From Tabrizicola sp. (GTDB taxonomy: Bacteria; Pseudomonadota; Alphaproteobacteria; Rhodobacterales; Rhodobacteraceae), in contig NZ_JAUXZE010000042.1 of the NCBI RefSeq assembly GCF_030694085.1, positions 62,001 through 126,000 of the forward strand: a stretch of 64,000 bases of DNA, read 5' to 3'. This document shows, piece by piece, positions 35,173-41,962 of the stretch. The stretch's first letter is position 1. Each line of letters begins with the position of its first letter. The translations under genes and the position numbers were made by a program. The notes below the pieces were generated by a model. The model was not told the origin of the DNA. It saw nothing but the letters and a program-made list of their open reading frames with translations, and made no database searches.

Positions 35173-35427
35173 ATGACCCGCCTTGCCGAAATCAACCTGC
35201 GCGACCACGCAGCCGCTCATTCCTTCTTCCAAGTCCTGGTGACGCACCTGCGCCGCCGCGTCGCCCACACCGAGGCGGCGATGGAACGGCAGTCCCGTTT
35301 GGCCGCGATTCAACCGGACACAGTCGGCGACACGGGTCTTGCTCCCGAGGATCTGACCGGCGTCGCCACATACGACCCTGCCCTGCCCTTCTTCATGCAG
35401 TCGGGCTTTGGCCGACACGACCGCTGA
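35173..35427 (+). CDS. Hypothetical 84-residue protein divergent from the regulator
   Basis: The ATG at 35173 has AGGAG seven bases upstream. The N-terminal half is predicted helical and basic (HSFFQVLVTHLRRRVAHTEAAMERQ); the C-terminal half is acidic and less structured (DTGLAPEDLTGVATYDPALPF). No signal peptide or membrane helix. No family is recognised. Because it faces the winged-helix/TPR regulator across the phased repeats, it is a plausible direct target. It is followed 92 bases later by the enolase-superfamily gene on the same strand. Confidence 0.6.
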   Translation: MTRLAEINLRDHAAAHSFFQVLVTHLRRRVAHTEAAMERQSRLAAIQPDTVGDTGLAPEDLTGVATYDPALPFFMQSGFGRHDR

Positions 35428-35519
35428 CACGCGCCCCTGCGAAACGCACCGGCCCTGTCGCAGGCAGGCAAGACTCCCCCGTCGCTGCATGGCACCAGCG
35501 GTGCAAGGGGAGGTACGCC

Positions 35520-36686
35520 ATGTTCATCCGACAGGTCCGCGCGACGGCGGTCAACATCCCCTTCCGGGCACCCTACCGGTTTTCCTACGGAGCCATAGCC
35601 TCGCTGACCAAGACAGTGATCGAGCTTGAGACCGAAGATGGCGTGATCGGCCTTGGGGAATGTGCCGATGGTGACCGGACGGCCGATGTGGTGGCAATGG
35701 GCGCAAGGCTAATCGGGCATGATGTACGTGAGGTTGGCACAGCCGAAGCCAAGGTTGTCCCGGGAATGAGGTACACGCCTTGGGGCAATGTGCTGGCCAC
35801 CCGCCGCGCCTTTGGTGGGATCGAGATGGCGATGTGGGACGCCCGAGGCAAGACCGACGGCATGCCACTTGCCGCGCTTCTGGGCGACGCACGGCGTGAC
35901 CGGATCGAACTGACTGAATACTTCAGCTACCGTTGGCCCGGCATCGATGCGGGCGAATCGTCGCCCACCGAGGTTGCCCGCTACTGCGCCGCGATGATCG
36001 AACGCCACGGGTCGACCCGGTTCGAGGGCAAGATGGGCACCGTGGACCTGACCGAGGAAGTCCGCATGGTCGCCGAAGTCCGCGCGGCAATTGGGGACCG
36101 CCCACTGCAACTGGATGCGAACGGCGTCTGGACCGTGCCGACGGCCCGCGACGCCTTGCGCCGGGTCGCCCCCTACGACATCGCCTGGTTCGAAGAACCC
36201 TGCGAGACCTACGAAGAGATGGCCCAGCTGCGCCGCTTTTCCGACATCCCGTTCTCGGCCCATAGCATCGACTTGGCCAAAGCTCATGCCCTTGGCTGCC
36301 CCGAGGCTATTGTCACCAACATCAACGAACACGGCGGCATCACCCGCACTGTTGCCTTCATCCGCGCTTGCGAACTTCTCGGCGTCGGGTTCCGCTTCCA
36401 TTCGGGTGAGACTGGCATCGCCTCGGCTGCCTACCTGCACCTGACCGCCGCACTGGATCATGTCCGTGATCCCAGCCAGACCCTGTTCCACTGGTACGCT
36501 GACGACGTGATCGAAGGTGGTCCGCACCGTCACGACGGCGGTTTCGTCGCCTTGCCCCAGGGTCCGGGTCTGGGCGTCACGTTAGACCGCGCGGCGCTGG
36601 CCCGCTGCCACCAACGCTATCTGGACGAAGGCCCCTTCCCCGATGGCCGCAACGGCGGCTATGGCGGCCAGTTCCGCAAACGCTGA
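35520..36686 (+). CDS. Enolase-superfamily (mandelate racemase/muconate lactonizing) enzyme
   Basis: A 388-residue protein with the capping domain (about 1-125) and a modified TIM barrel. Metal ligands are recognisable at LQLDANGVW (Asp) and WFEEPC (Glu), and a basic residue in FEGKMG takes the place of the KxK motif. The third ligand region, normally DES or similar, reads SAHSID. The end of the barrel carries FHSGETGIASAA, recalling the His-containing loop of glucarate-dehydratase-like members. An acid-sugar dehydratase is therefore more likely than a racemase, but the substrate is unknown. GGGGAGG precedes the ATG. It is 40 bases upstream of psuK. Confidence 0.82.
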   Translation: MFIRQVRATAVNIPFRAPYRFSYGAIASLTKTVIELETEDGVIGLGECADGDRTADVVAMGARLIGHDVREVGTAEAKVVPGMRYTPWGNVLATRRAFGGIEMAMWDARGKTDGMPLAALLGDARRDRIELTEYFSYRWPGIDAGESSPTEVARYCAAMIERHGSTRFEGKMGTVDLTEEVRMVAEVRAAIGDRPLQLDANGVWTVPTARDALRRVAPYDIAWFEEPCETYEEMAQLRRFSDIPFSAHSIDLAKAHALGCPEAIVTNINEHGGITRTVAFIRACELLGVGFRFHSGETGIASAAYLHLTAALDHVRDPSQTLFHWYADDVIEGGPHRHDGGFVALPQGPGLGVTLDRAALARCHQRYLDEGPFPDGRNGGYGGQFRKR

Positions 36687-36726
36687 GTGGTTGACCCCGC
36701 CTGGTGGAACAAGGCAGAACGCAGCC

Positions 36727-37617
36727 ATGACGCCAGACATTCTTTGCATCGGTTCGGTCCTGTGGGACATCATCGGCCGCTCGCCCACCTCGATGCGCCT
36801 TGGCTCGGACGTGCCGGGGCGGATCACCCGACTGCCCGGCGGGGTGGCGATGAACATCGCGATGACGCTGCGCCGATTCGGGATGACGCCTGCCCTGCTG
36901 ACCGCCATTGGTCGCGATGCCGAGGGCGACGAACTGGTCGCCGCCTGTGACCGGCTGGGTCTGGTGACGGGCACGATCTACCGCTCCGACGACCTGCCGA
37001 CCGACCGCTACATGGCCATCGAAGGCGCGAACGGCCTGATCGCCGCAGTTGCCGACGCCCATTCGCTTGAGGCCGCAGGCGACAAGATCCTGCGCCCCCT
37101 CGCCGACGGCCGCCTGGGCACATCAAAGGCCCCCTGGTCCGGCCCCATCGCGCTGGATGGCAACCTGACCGAGGGCCTGCTGGCCGAAATCGCCGCCTCG
37201 CCCCTTTTCGCAGCTGCCGACCTGCGCGTAGCACCGGCCTCACCCGGCAAGGCGGGGCGCCTGCTACCCCTTCTTACCCACCCATCGGCCACGCTGTACG
37301 TCAACCTCGAAGAGGCGAACATCCTGGCCCGCAGCGAGGCCGCCACCGCCCCCGAGGCGGCGCAGGCGCTTCTGGCCCGTGGCGCGGGCCGGGTTCTGGT
37401 CACCAACGGCGGCGAACTTGCCGCCGAAGGCCGCCGCGGCGAGGGCGTGATCATGGGCCAGCCGCCCAAGGTTCTGGTGACCCGCGTCACGGGCGCGGGC
37501 GACACCTTCATGGCAGCCCACCTGGTCGCCGAGCGCCGCGGCGTTCCCCGGCAAGAGGCGCTGGACGAGGCCCTGCGCGCCGCCGCGACCTATGTCTCGG
37601 GGGACATCGGCGCATGA
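36727..37617 (+). CDS. psuK: PfkB-family kinase, probable pseudouridine kinase
   Basis: A 296-residue ribokinase-like enzyme. It shows an N-terminal ILCIGSVLWDIIG, the GGVAMNIAMTLRRFG substrate lid and nucleoside site, and the C-terminal RVTGAGDTFMAAHL anion hole with catalytic Asp. Pseudouridine kinase phosphorylates pseudouridine so that PsuG can split the C-C glycosidic bond. The assignment rests mainly on the psuG gene 559 bases downstream in the same operon. Its stop overlaps the DUF1349 start (ATGA). Confidence 0.85.
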   Translation: MTPDILCIGSVLWDIIGRSPTSMRLGSDVPGRITRLPGGVAMNIAMTLRRFGMTPALLTAIGRDAEGDELVAACDRLGLVTGTIYRSDDLPTDRYMAIEGANGLIAAVADAHSLEAAGDKILRPLADGRLGTSKAPWSGPIALDGNLTEGLLAEIAASPLFAAADLRVAPASPGKAGRLLPLLTHPSATLYVNLEEANILARSEAATAPEAAQALLARGAGRVLVTNGGELAAEGRRGEGVIMGQPPKVLVTRVTGAGDTFMAAHLVAERRGVPRQEALDEALRAAATYVSGDIGA

Positions 37618-38183
37618 CCTTTGCCGACATGACCTGGCTGAACCCTCCGCCCGCGTCGGACATGAAGGACGGCACGCTGACCCTCTCCACCGGCGAGCGC
37701 ACCGATTTCTGGCGCAAGACCCATTACGGCTTCATCCGCGACACGGGCCATTTCCTGCACCACCCTGTTTCGGGCGACTTCACCGCCGAGGTCACCATCG
37801 CCGCCCGCTATGAGGCGCTGTACGATCAGGCCGGGCTGATGCTGCGGATCGACGAGACGCGCTGGGTCAAGGCCGGGATCGAATACACAGATGGTCAGCC
37901 GTTCTTTTCCACCGTCATCACAAACGACCGCTCGGACTGGTCCATCGTCGCCCTGCCCTTCCCCGCCGACCGCCTGCGGCTGCGCCTGACGCGCCACGAC
38001 GACGCGGTCCGCGTCCAGGTCCGGCGCCCGGACGGCAGTTGGCTGATGACGCGCTTGGGCTACCTCGACCCTGGACCGGCGCAGATCGGCGTCATGGCCT
38101 GTTCGCCCGAGCGCGCAGGCTTCACCGCCGACTTCCACCAATACACCTGCGGCCCTGCCATAGATCGGACGCTTCATGATTGA
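37614..38183 (+). CDS. DUF1349 protein (concanavalin-like fold)
   Basis: A 189-residue soluble protein of the DUF1349 family, predicted to have a concanavalin A-like jellyroll. Typical blocks are WLNPPPASD, TDFWRKTHYGFIRDTGHFL, YDQAGLMLRIDETRWVKAGIEY and RLTRHDDAVRVQVR. The family has no proven activity; some members are linked to carbohydrate binding. Here it is sandwiched between psuK and psuG with overlaps of four and eight bases, so it is certainly co-expressed with pseudouridine breakdown. Whether it handles the nucleoside, the ribose phosphate or a regulatory task is unknown. Confidence 0.87.
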   Translation: MTFADMTWLNPPPASDMKDGTLTLSTGERTDFWRKTHYGFIRDTGHFLHHPVSGDFTAEVTIAARYEALYDQAGLMLRIDETRWVKAGIEYTDGQPFFSTVITNDRSDWSIVALPFPADRLRLRLTRHDDAVRVQVRRPDGSWLMTRLGYLDPGPAQIGVMACSPERAGFTADFHQYTCGPAIDRTLHD

Positions 38184-39093
38184 CCTGCCCCTGACCCTTT
38201 CGCCCGAAGTTGCCGAAGCCCGCGCGAACGGCGCGGCGATTGTTGCGCTGGAAAGCACGATCATCACACATGGGATGCCATTCCCGCAGAATGTGGAAAC
38301 GGCTCGCCGGGTGGAGGCCGAAATCCGCGCTCAAGGGGCCGTCCCTGCCACCATCGCGATCATGGACCGCCGCATCCACATCGGCCTGACCCAGGCGCAA
38401 CTTGACGACCTTGGCCAGGCGCAGGACGTCGCCAAGCTCTCCCGCGCCGACCTTGCGGCCTGTCTTGCGTCCGGGAGCATTGGGGCCACCACCGTTGCCG
38501 CCACGATGATCTGCGCGCGGCTTGCCGGTATTCAGGTCTTCGCCACAGGCGGGATCGGCGGGGTCCATCGCGGCGCCGAAACCAGCTTCGACATCTCCGC
38601 CGACCTGCGCGAATTGGCCGAAACTCCGGTCACCGTCGTCGCCGCCGGGGCCAAGGCGATCCTGGACCTGCCAAAGACGCTGGAGTACCTGGAAACCCTG
38701 GGCGTCCCGGTCATCGCCTACGGCCAGGACGATTTCCCTGCCTTCTGGTCGCGTGCGTCGGGCCTGAAAGCGCCGCTTCGGATGGACACCCCCGCCGCTA
38801 TCGCCGCCGCCCACCTCATGCGCGCCCGGCTAAGTCTGCCTGGCGGCCAGCTTGTTGCCAACCCGATCCCGCCAGAGGCCGAGATTCCCCGCGCCGAGAT
38901 CACTCCGCAGATCGAGATTGCCCTGGCCGAGGCTGAAGCCAAAGGCATTGCCGCCAAGGCCGTGACCCCATTCCTTTTGCAACGCATCTTCGAGCTGACA
39001 CAGGGTCGATCACTTACCTCGAACATTGCGCTGGTGCTGAACAATGCCAGGCTTGGCGCCGCGATTGCCCGAGAACTGGCCGGGGCAGCCTGA
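38176..39093 (+). CDS. psuG: Pseudouridine-5'-phosphate glycosidase
   Basis: A 305-residue enzyme cleaving pseudouridine 5'-phosphate to uracil and ribose 5-phosphate. Family motifs: VALESTIITHGMPFPQN near the start, TTVAATMICARLAGI, FATGGIGGVHRGAE, AGAKAILDLPKTLEYLETLGVPV with the catalytic Lys, and TPFLLQRIFELTQGRSL at the C-terminus. With psuK it completes a two-step catabolic route that scavenges pseudouridine from RNA turnover. The start overlaps the DUF1349 gene by eight bases. Confidence 0.95.
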   Translation: MIDLPLTLSPEVAEARANGAAIVALESTIITHGMPFPQNVETARRVEAEIRAQGAVPATIAIMDRRIHIGLTQAQLDDLGQAQDVAKLSRADLAACLASGSIGATTVAATMICARLAGIQVFATGGIGGVHRGAETSFDISADLRELAETPVTVVAAGAKAILDLPKTLEYLETLGVPVIAYGQDDFPAFWSRASGLKAPLRMDTPAAIAAAHLMRARLSLPGGQLVANPIPPEAEIPRAEITPQIEIALAEAEAKGIAAKAVTPFLLQRIFELTQGRSLTSNIALVLNNARLGAAIARELAGAA

Positions 39094-39174
39094 AATTCCC
39101 GTGTTTGCCTGCAGGTGCCATTGCACAGCAACGGTCCGACCCCCTAGATAGGGGGCCGAAGGGGACAATGTGAC

Positions 39175-39858
39175 GTGACTGAACCGCATCCGCACCACCG
39201 TCGCGGCTTTCTTGCCGGCCTGCGCGCAAGTTTCCTGACGGGGCTTGTCGTCGTGCTGCCCATCGGGCTGACGATCTATTTCGTCTGGGCGGTGATCGGC
39301 TGGATCGATGCCTGGATTCTGCCGCTGATTCCTGCCACCTACCAGCCCGACGCCCTGATTGGTCGCTGGTTCGGCCCGGCATACGAATTCCCCGTCCGCG
39401 GGGTCGGGGTCCTCGTCTTCCTGATCGTCACCATCATCGTCGGCTGGCTGGCCAAGGGCCTGATCGGCCGATCCGTCATCCGCTCGGGCGAGAACTTGGT
39501 CGAACGGATGCCGGTCGTCCGGTCGGTCTATTCCGGCATCAAGCAGGTGGCCGAAACCTTCTTCAACAAGAAGGACAAAAGCTTCGACAAGGTGGTGCTG
39601 GTGGAATTTCCCCGCGCCGGGTCCTGGGCGCTGGGGTTCATGTCGACCCGGCCCAAGGGCGAGTTGGCCGAACGCCTTGCCGCCATCGGCCCGGACATGT
39701 CGGCGGTCTTCGTGGGCCTGACACCCTTCACCAGCGGGATGCTTCTGTTCGTGCCGACCCAGGACCTGATCGTGATGGACATGGGTGTGGACGATGCGGC
39801 CAAGCTGATCGTGTCGGGCGGCCTTGTCTATCCCGTGCCGAAAGAGCCGGTGATCTAG
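39175..39858 (+). CDS. DUF502 membrane protein
   Basis: A 227-residue inner-membrane protein of the DUF502 family. Two membrane helices are clear (about residues 20-45 and 75-98), followed by a conserved soluble region: ENLVERMPVVRSVYSGIKQV, then FVPTQDLIVMDMGVDDAAKLIVSGGLV. Function is not established in this family. The start is GTG. A small hairpin (CCCCCTA/TAGGGGG, 39140-39155) precedes it. The stop converges with the patatin gene by four bases. Confidence 0.88.
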   Translation: MTEPHPHHRRGFLAGLRASFLTGLVVVLPIGLTIYFVWAVIGWIDAWILPLIPATYQPDALIGRWFGPAYEFPVRGVGVLVFLIVTIIVGWLAKGLIGRSVIRSGENLVERMPVVRSVYSGIKQVAETFFNKKDKSFDKVVLVEFPRAGSWALGFMSTRPKGELAERLAAIGPDMSAVFVGLTPFTSGMLLFVPTQDLIVMDMGVDDAAKLIVSGGLVYPVPKEPVI

Positions 39859-40868
39859 CCCAACAGGCCCTTCAGGTCGGCACTGGGCTCTTGCCCGATC
39901 TTCGCGCCGGCATCCTGCAGGAACCGCTCGCCCGCCGCCCGTCCGGCAGACTTCAGGCGGTCCAGCAGCAGCGGCGTAGGCGACAGCTTCGACTCCGCAG
40001 AGAGGTCGTTCATCAGCCTGTCGTCCGCGATCATGTGGAGGTTCACCGCCTTCATTTGCCCCCGCTCCATCCGTCCTTCGGCGATCAGGCGGCGTACGAA
40101 ATTCACGGCCCGAAGCTCGCCCAGAAGGCTGGCGTTGAAGCTGATCTCGTTAATCCGGTTCTGGATTTCCAGCGGAGTGTCCGGGATCTTCTCGGTCCGC
40201 ATCGGATTGAGCGACACGACCAGGATGTCATCGGGCAAGTCCGGTTCGTACAGCGGGAACAGCGCCGGGTTACCGGAATAGCCTCCGTCCCAATAGGCCT
40301 CGCCCGCAATCTCGACCGTCTGGAACACCGTGGGCAGGCAGGCCGAGGCCAGGATTGCCTCGGGCGTTATGTCCCTGGCGCCGAAGACCTTGATCTTGCC
40401 GGTCCGCACATTGGTCGCGCTGACGAAAAGCCGGGGTCCGGCGTTGGCGCAGACATCGGCAAAGTCCAGATCCCTGACCACCGGCTCCAGCGGGTTGGTC
40501 CATCGTTTTCCGAAGACGTAGGGAGAGTAGAATTGCGCCGCGACTGCCTGCGGCGAGAACGGCAAAAGCGCCGCGCCGGCCGTCTGCCAGAACCGCATCG
40601 CGGGCAGGAAAGCCGCCATCCACGGCACCATGCGGAAATCGCCGATCTCGGCAACCTGGCTCCAAAGCCGGTCCAGCCGCTGTTTCGCCGCCCCGCGCCC
40701 CCCGGCGATCAGTCCCGCCTTCAACGCGGCCCCGTTCAAGGCCCCCGCCGAGGTGCCGGAGATCCCGGCGATCTCAAGGCCTTCTTCCTCCAGAAGCCGG
40801 TCGAGGACACCCCAGGTAAAGGCCCCATGCGCGCCGCCACCCTGCAGGGCCAGGCTGACCCGCCTCAT
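39855..40868 (-). CDS. Patatin-like phospholipase
   Basis: A 337-residue protein with the patatin Ser-Asp catalytic dyad. It has the oxyanion hole ALQGGGAHGAF near the N-terminus, nucleophile GTSAGALNG, and DGGYSGNPAL with the catalytic Asp. There is no signal peptide, so it acts in the cytosol or at the inner membrane on lipids or depolymerised polymers. The adjacent bdhA suggests a possible link to polyhydroxybutyrate turnover, since some patatin-like proteins associate with PHB granules; this is inference. Confidence 0.9.
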   Translation of the reverse strand: MRRVSLALQGGGAHGAFTWGVLDRLLEEEGLEIAGISGTSAGALNGAALKAGLIAGGRGAAKQRLDRLWSQVAEIGDFRMVPWMAAFLPAMRFWQTAGAALLPFSPQAVAAQFYSPYVFGKRWTNPLEPVVRDLDFADVCANAGPRLFVSATNVRTGKIKVFGARDITPEAILASACLPTVFQTVEIAGEAYWDGGYSGNPALFPLYEPDLPDDILVVSLNPMRTEKIPDTPLEIQNRINEISFNASLLGELRAVNFVRRLIAEGRMERGQMKAVNLHMIADDRLMNDLSAESKLSPTPLLLDRLKSAGRAAGERFLQDAGAKIGQEPSADLKGLLG

Positions 40869-40881
40869 GGCCGGGCTCCGC

Positions 40882-40921
40882 AAATCTTTTCGAAAAGATT
40901 TGCAAAATCCTTCGAAGGATT
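40882..40921. repeat. TTCGAA-centred double-palindrome repeat, copy 2
   Basis: AAATCTTTTCGAAAAGATTT (40882-40901) is a perfect 20-nt palindrome; AATCCTTCGAAGGATT (40906-40921) is a perfect 16-nt palindrome. A GCA-containing spacer separates them. The organisation and 3' flank match the copy at 24805-24850. It sits between bdhA and the patatin gene. Confidence 0.6.
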
Positions 40922-40929
40922 CTGACCCC

Positions 40930-41703
40930 TCACAGCGCCGTCCAGCCGCCGTCAACGCTGATCGTGGTCCCCGTCACCTGATCCGCCGCCGACGAACACA
41001 GATAGACCGCCGTCCCGCCGATCTGCTCGACCGTTGCGAACTGGCGCGAGGGCTGGCGCAGCAGCATGACCTCGCGGATCACGGTTTCCCGGTCCATCCC
41101 GTGCACCTTCATCTGCTCGGGGATCTGTGCCTCGACCAGCGGCGTCAGCACATAGCCCGGGCAGATCGCGTTGCAGGTGATGCCCTGCCCCGCCATCTCC
41201 AGGGCCACGGTCTTCGACAGGCCGACAACACCATGCTTGGCCGCGATATAGGCCGACTTGAAGGGTGAGGCCGTCAGTCCGTGCGCCGAGGCGACGTTCA
41301 CGACCCGCCCCCAGCCTTTCGCCCGCATCCCCGGCAAAGCCGCCGCGATGGTGTGGAAGGCCGACGTCAGGTTGATCGCCAGGATCGCATCCCATTTATC
41401 GACCGGAAACTCTTCGATCGGGCTGACAAACTGGATGCCCGCATTATTCACCAGGATGTCGCAGCCGCCCGCCTTTTCCACCAGCGCCCGGCACTCTGCG
41501 CCCTTGGACATGTCCGCTGCGATATATCGCGCCGCCACGCCGTGCCGCGCGCCCAGCTCGGCCGCCAGCTCGTGATCCTCGGCACGGTCGGTGAAGCTGT
41601 TCAGAACCACCTCGGCCCCGGCGGCCGCCAGCGCCTCGGCCACCCCCAGCCCGATTCCCGAATTCGACCCGGTGATGATCGCCCGTTTGCCACCCAAGCC
41701 CAT
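40930..41703 (-). CDS. bdhA: 3-hydroxybutyrate dehydrogenase
   Basis: A 257-residue short-chain dehydrogenase. It has the NAD-binding ITGSNSGIGLGVA, NNAGIQFVSPIEEF, the catalytic Ser/Tyr/Lys in VASAHGLTASPFKSAYIAAKHG, and the family-specific NAICPGYVLTPLVEAQIPEQ segment. It oxidises (R)-3-hydroxybutyrate to acetoacetate in ketone-body and PHB degradation. GGAGGACGGC before the ATG at 41703 decides the start; the upstream extension to 41739 is rejected. The patatin-like gene is 61 bases downstream in the same direction. Confidence 0.94.
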   Translation of the reverse strand: MGLGGKRAIITGSNSGIGLGVAEALAAAGAEVVLNSFTDRAEDHELAAELGARHGVAARYIAADMSKGAECRALVEKAGGCDILVNNAGIQFVSPIEEFPVDKWDAILAINLTSAFHTIAAALPGMRAKGWGRVVNVASAHGLTASPFKSAYIAAKHGVVGLSKTVALEMAGQGITCNAICPGYVLTPLVEAQIPEQMKVHGMDRETVIREVMLLRQPSRQFATVEQIGGTAVYLCSSAADQVTGTTISVDGGWTAL

Positions 41704-41776
41704 GCCGTCCTCCAAATGCTGCACCTGCAAAAGGATCATACGACCCCTTTGGTTCCAGATTCCAGACGAAGGGCAT

Positions 41777-41804
41777 AAAAAAACGCCGGCACGAAGCCGG
41801 CGTT
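41777..41804 (-). terminator. Intrinsic terminator of the predicted small RNA
   Basis: On the minus strand AACGCCGGC-TTCGT-GCCGGCGTT forms a 9-bp GC-rich stem with a 5-base loop, directly followed by seven T (41783-41777). No protein-coding gene on this strand ends upstream; the nearest minus-strand gene in that direction ends at 44039. Confidence 0.8.
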
Positions 41805-41853
41805 AAGTCTTTGAGGCAGGTTTCATACAGGCAAGAAACCTATCGAGCAGTAC
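41777..41853 (-). ncRNA. Predicted small RNA with own promoter and intrinsic terminator
   Basis: A free-standing transcription unit of about 75 nt on the minus strand, in the 259-base gap between bdhA and the binding-protein gene. A promoter (-35 TTGGCC, 17-bp spacer, -10 TATAAA) lies at 41858-41886. The transcript would fold a 7-bp hairpin AGGTTTC/GAAACCT (41818-41841) and then the terminator stem of 41784-41804 with a run of seven U. There is no ORF with a ribosome site inside. No known family is recognised; the structure fits a trans-acting sRNA. Confidence 0.6.
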
Positions 41854-41857
41854 AGTC

Positions 41858-41886
41858 TTTATAGTCCCCTCTCCGCCGATGGCCAA
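41858..41886 (-). promoter_or_regulatory. Promoter of the predicted small RNA
   Basis: On the minus strand, TTGGCC (41886-41881), a 17-bp spacer, then TATAAA (41863-41858) give a good sigma-70-type promoter. Initiation is expected at about 41851-41853. Confidence 0.6.
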
Positions 41887-41895
41887 GCTAAAAGT

Positions 41896-41909
41896 TTGAA
41901 TTGATTCAA
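41896..41909 (+). promoter_or_regulatory. Palindromic operator-like site TTGAA-N4-TTCAA
   Basis: TTGAATTGATTCAA is a perfect inverted repeat with FNR/CRP-like half-sites (inner bases differ from FNR consensus). It overlaps a -35 TTGAAT with a -10 TAGTCT 17 bp downstream, reading toward the binding-protein gene, and lies about 50 bp upstream of the small-RNA start. It contains a GATTC (CcrM-type GANTC) sequence at 41903-41907. Confidence 0.45.
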
Positions 41910-41962
41910 TCTCCGTCCTAGTCTGCGGCCACACAACCGCTGGATATGGGGAGCATCACGGG

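Noticed and set aside
34650..35519. Long in-frame N-terminal extension of the enolase-superfamily gene
   Set aside because: It overlaps the winged-helix regulator and the 84-residue ORF; the ATG at 35520 has a strong ribosome site and fits the family length.
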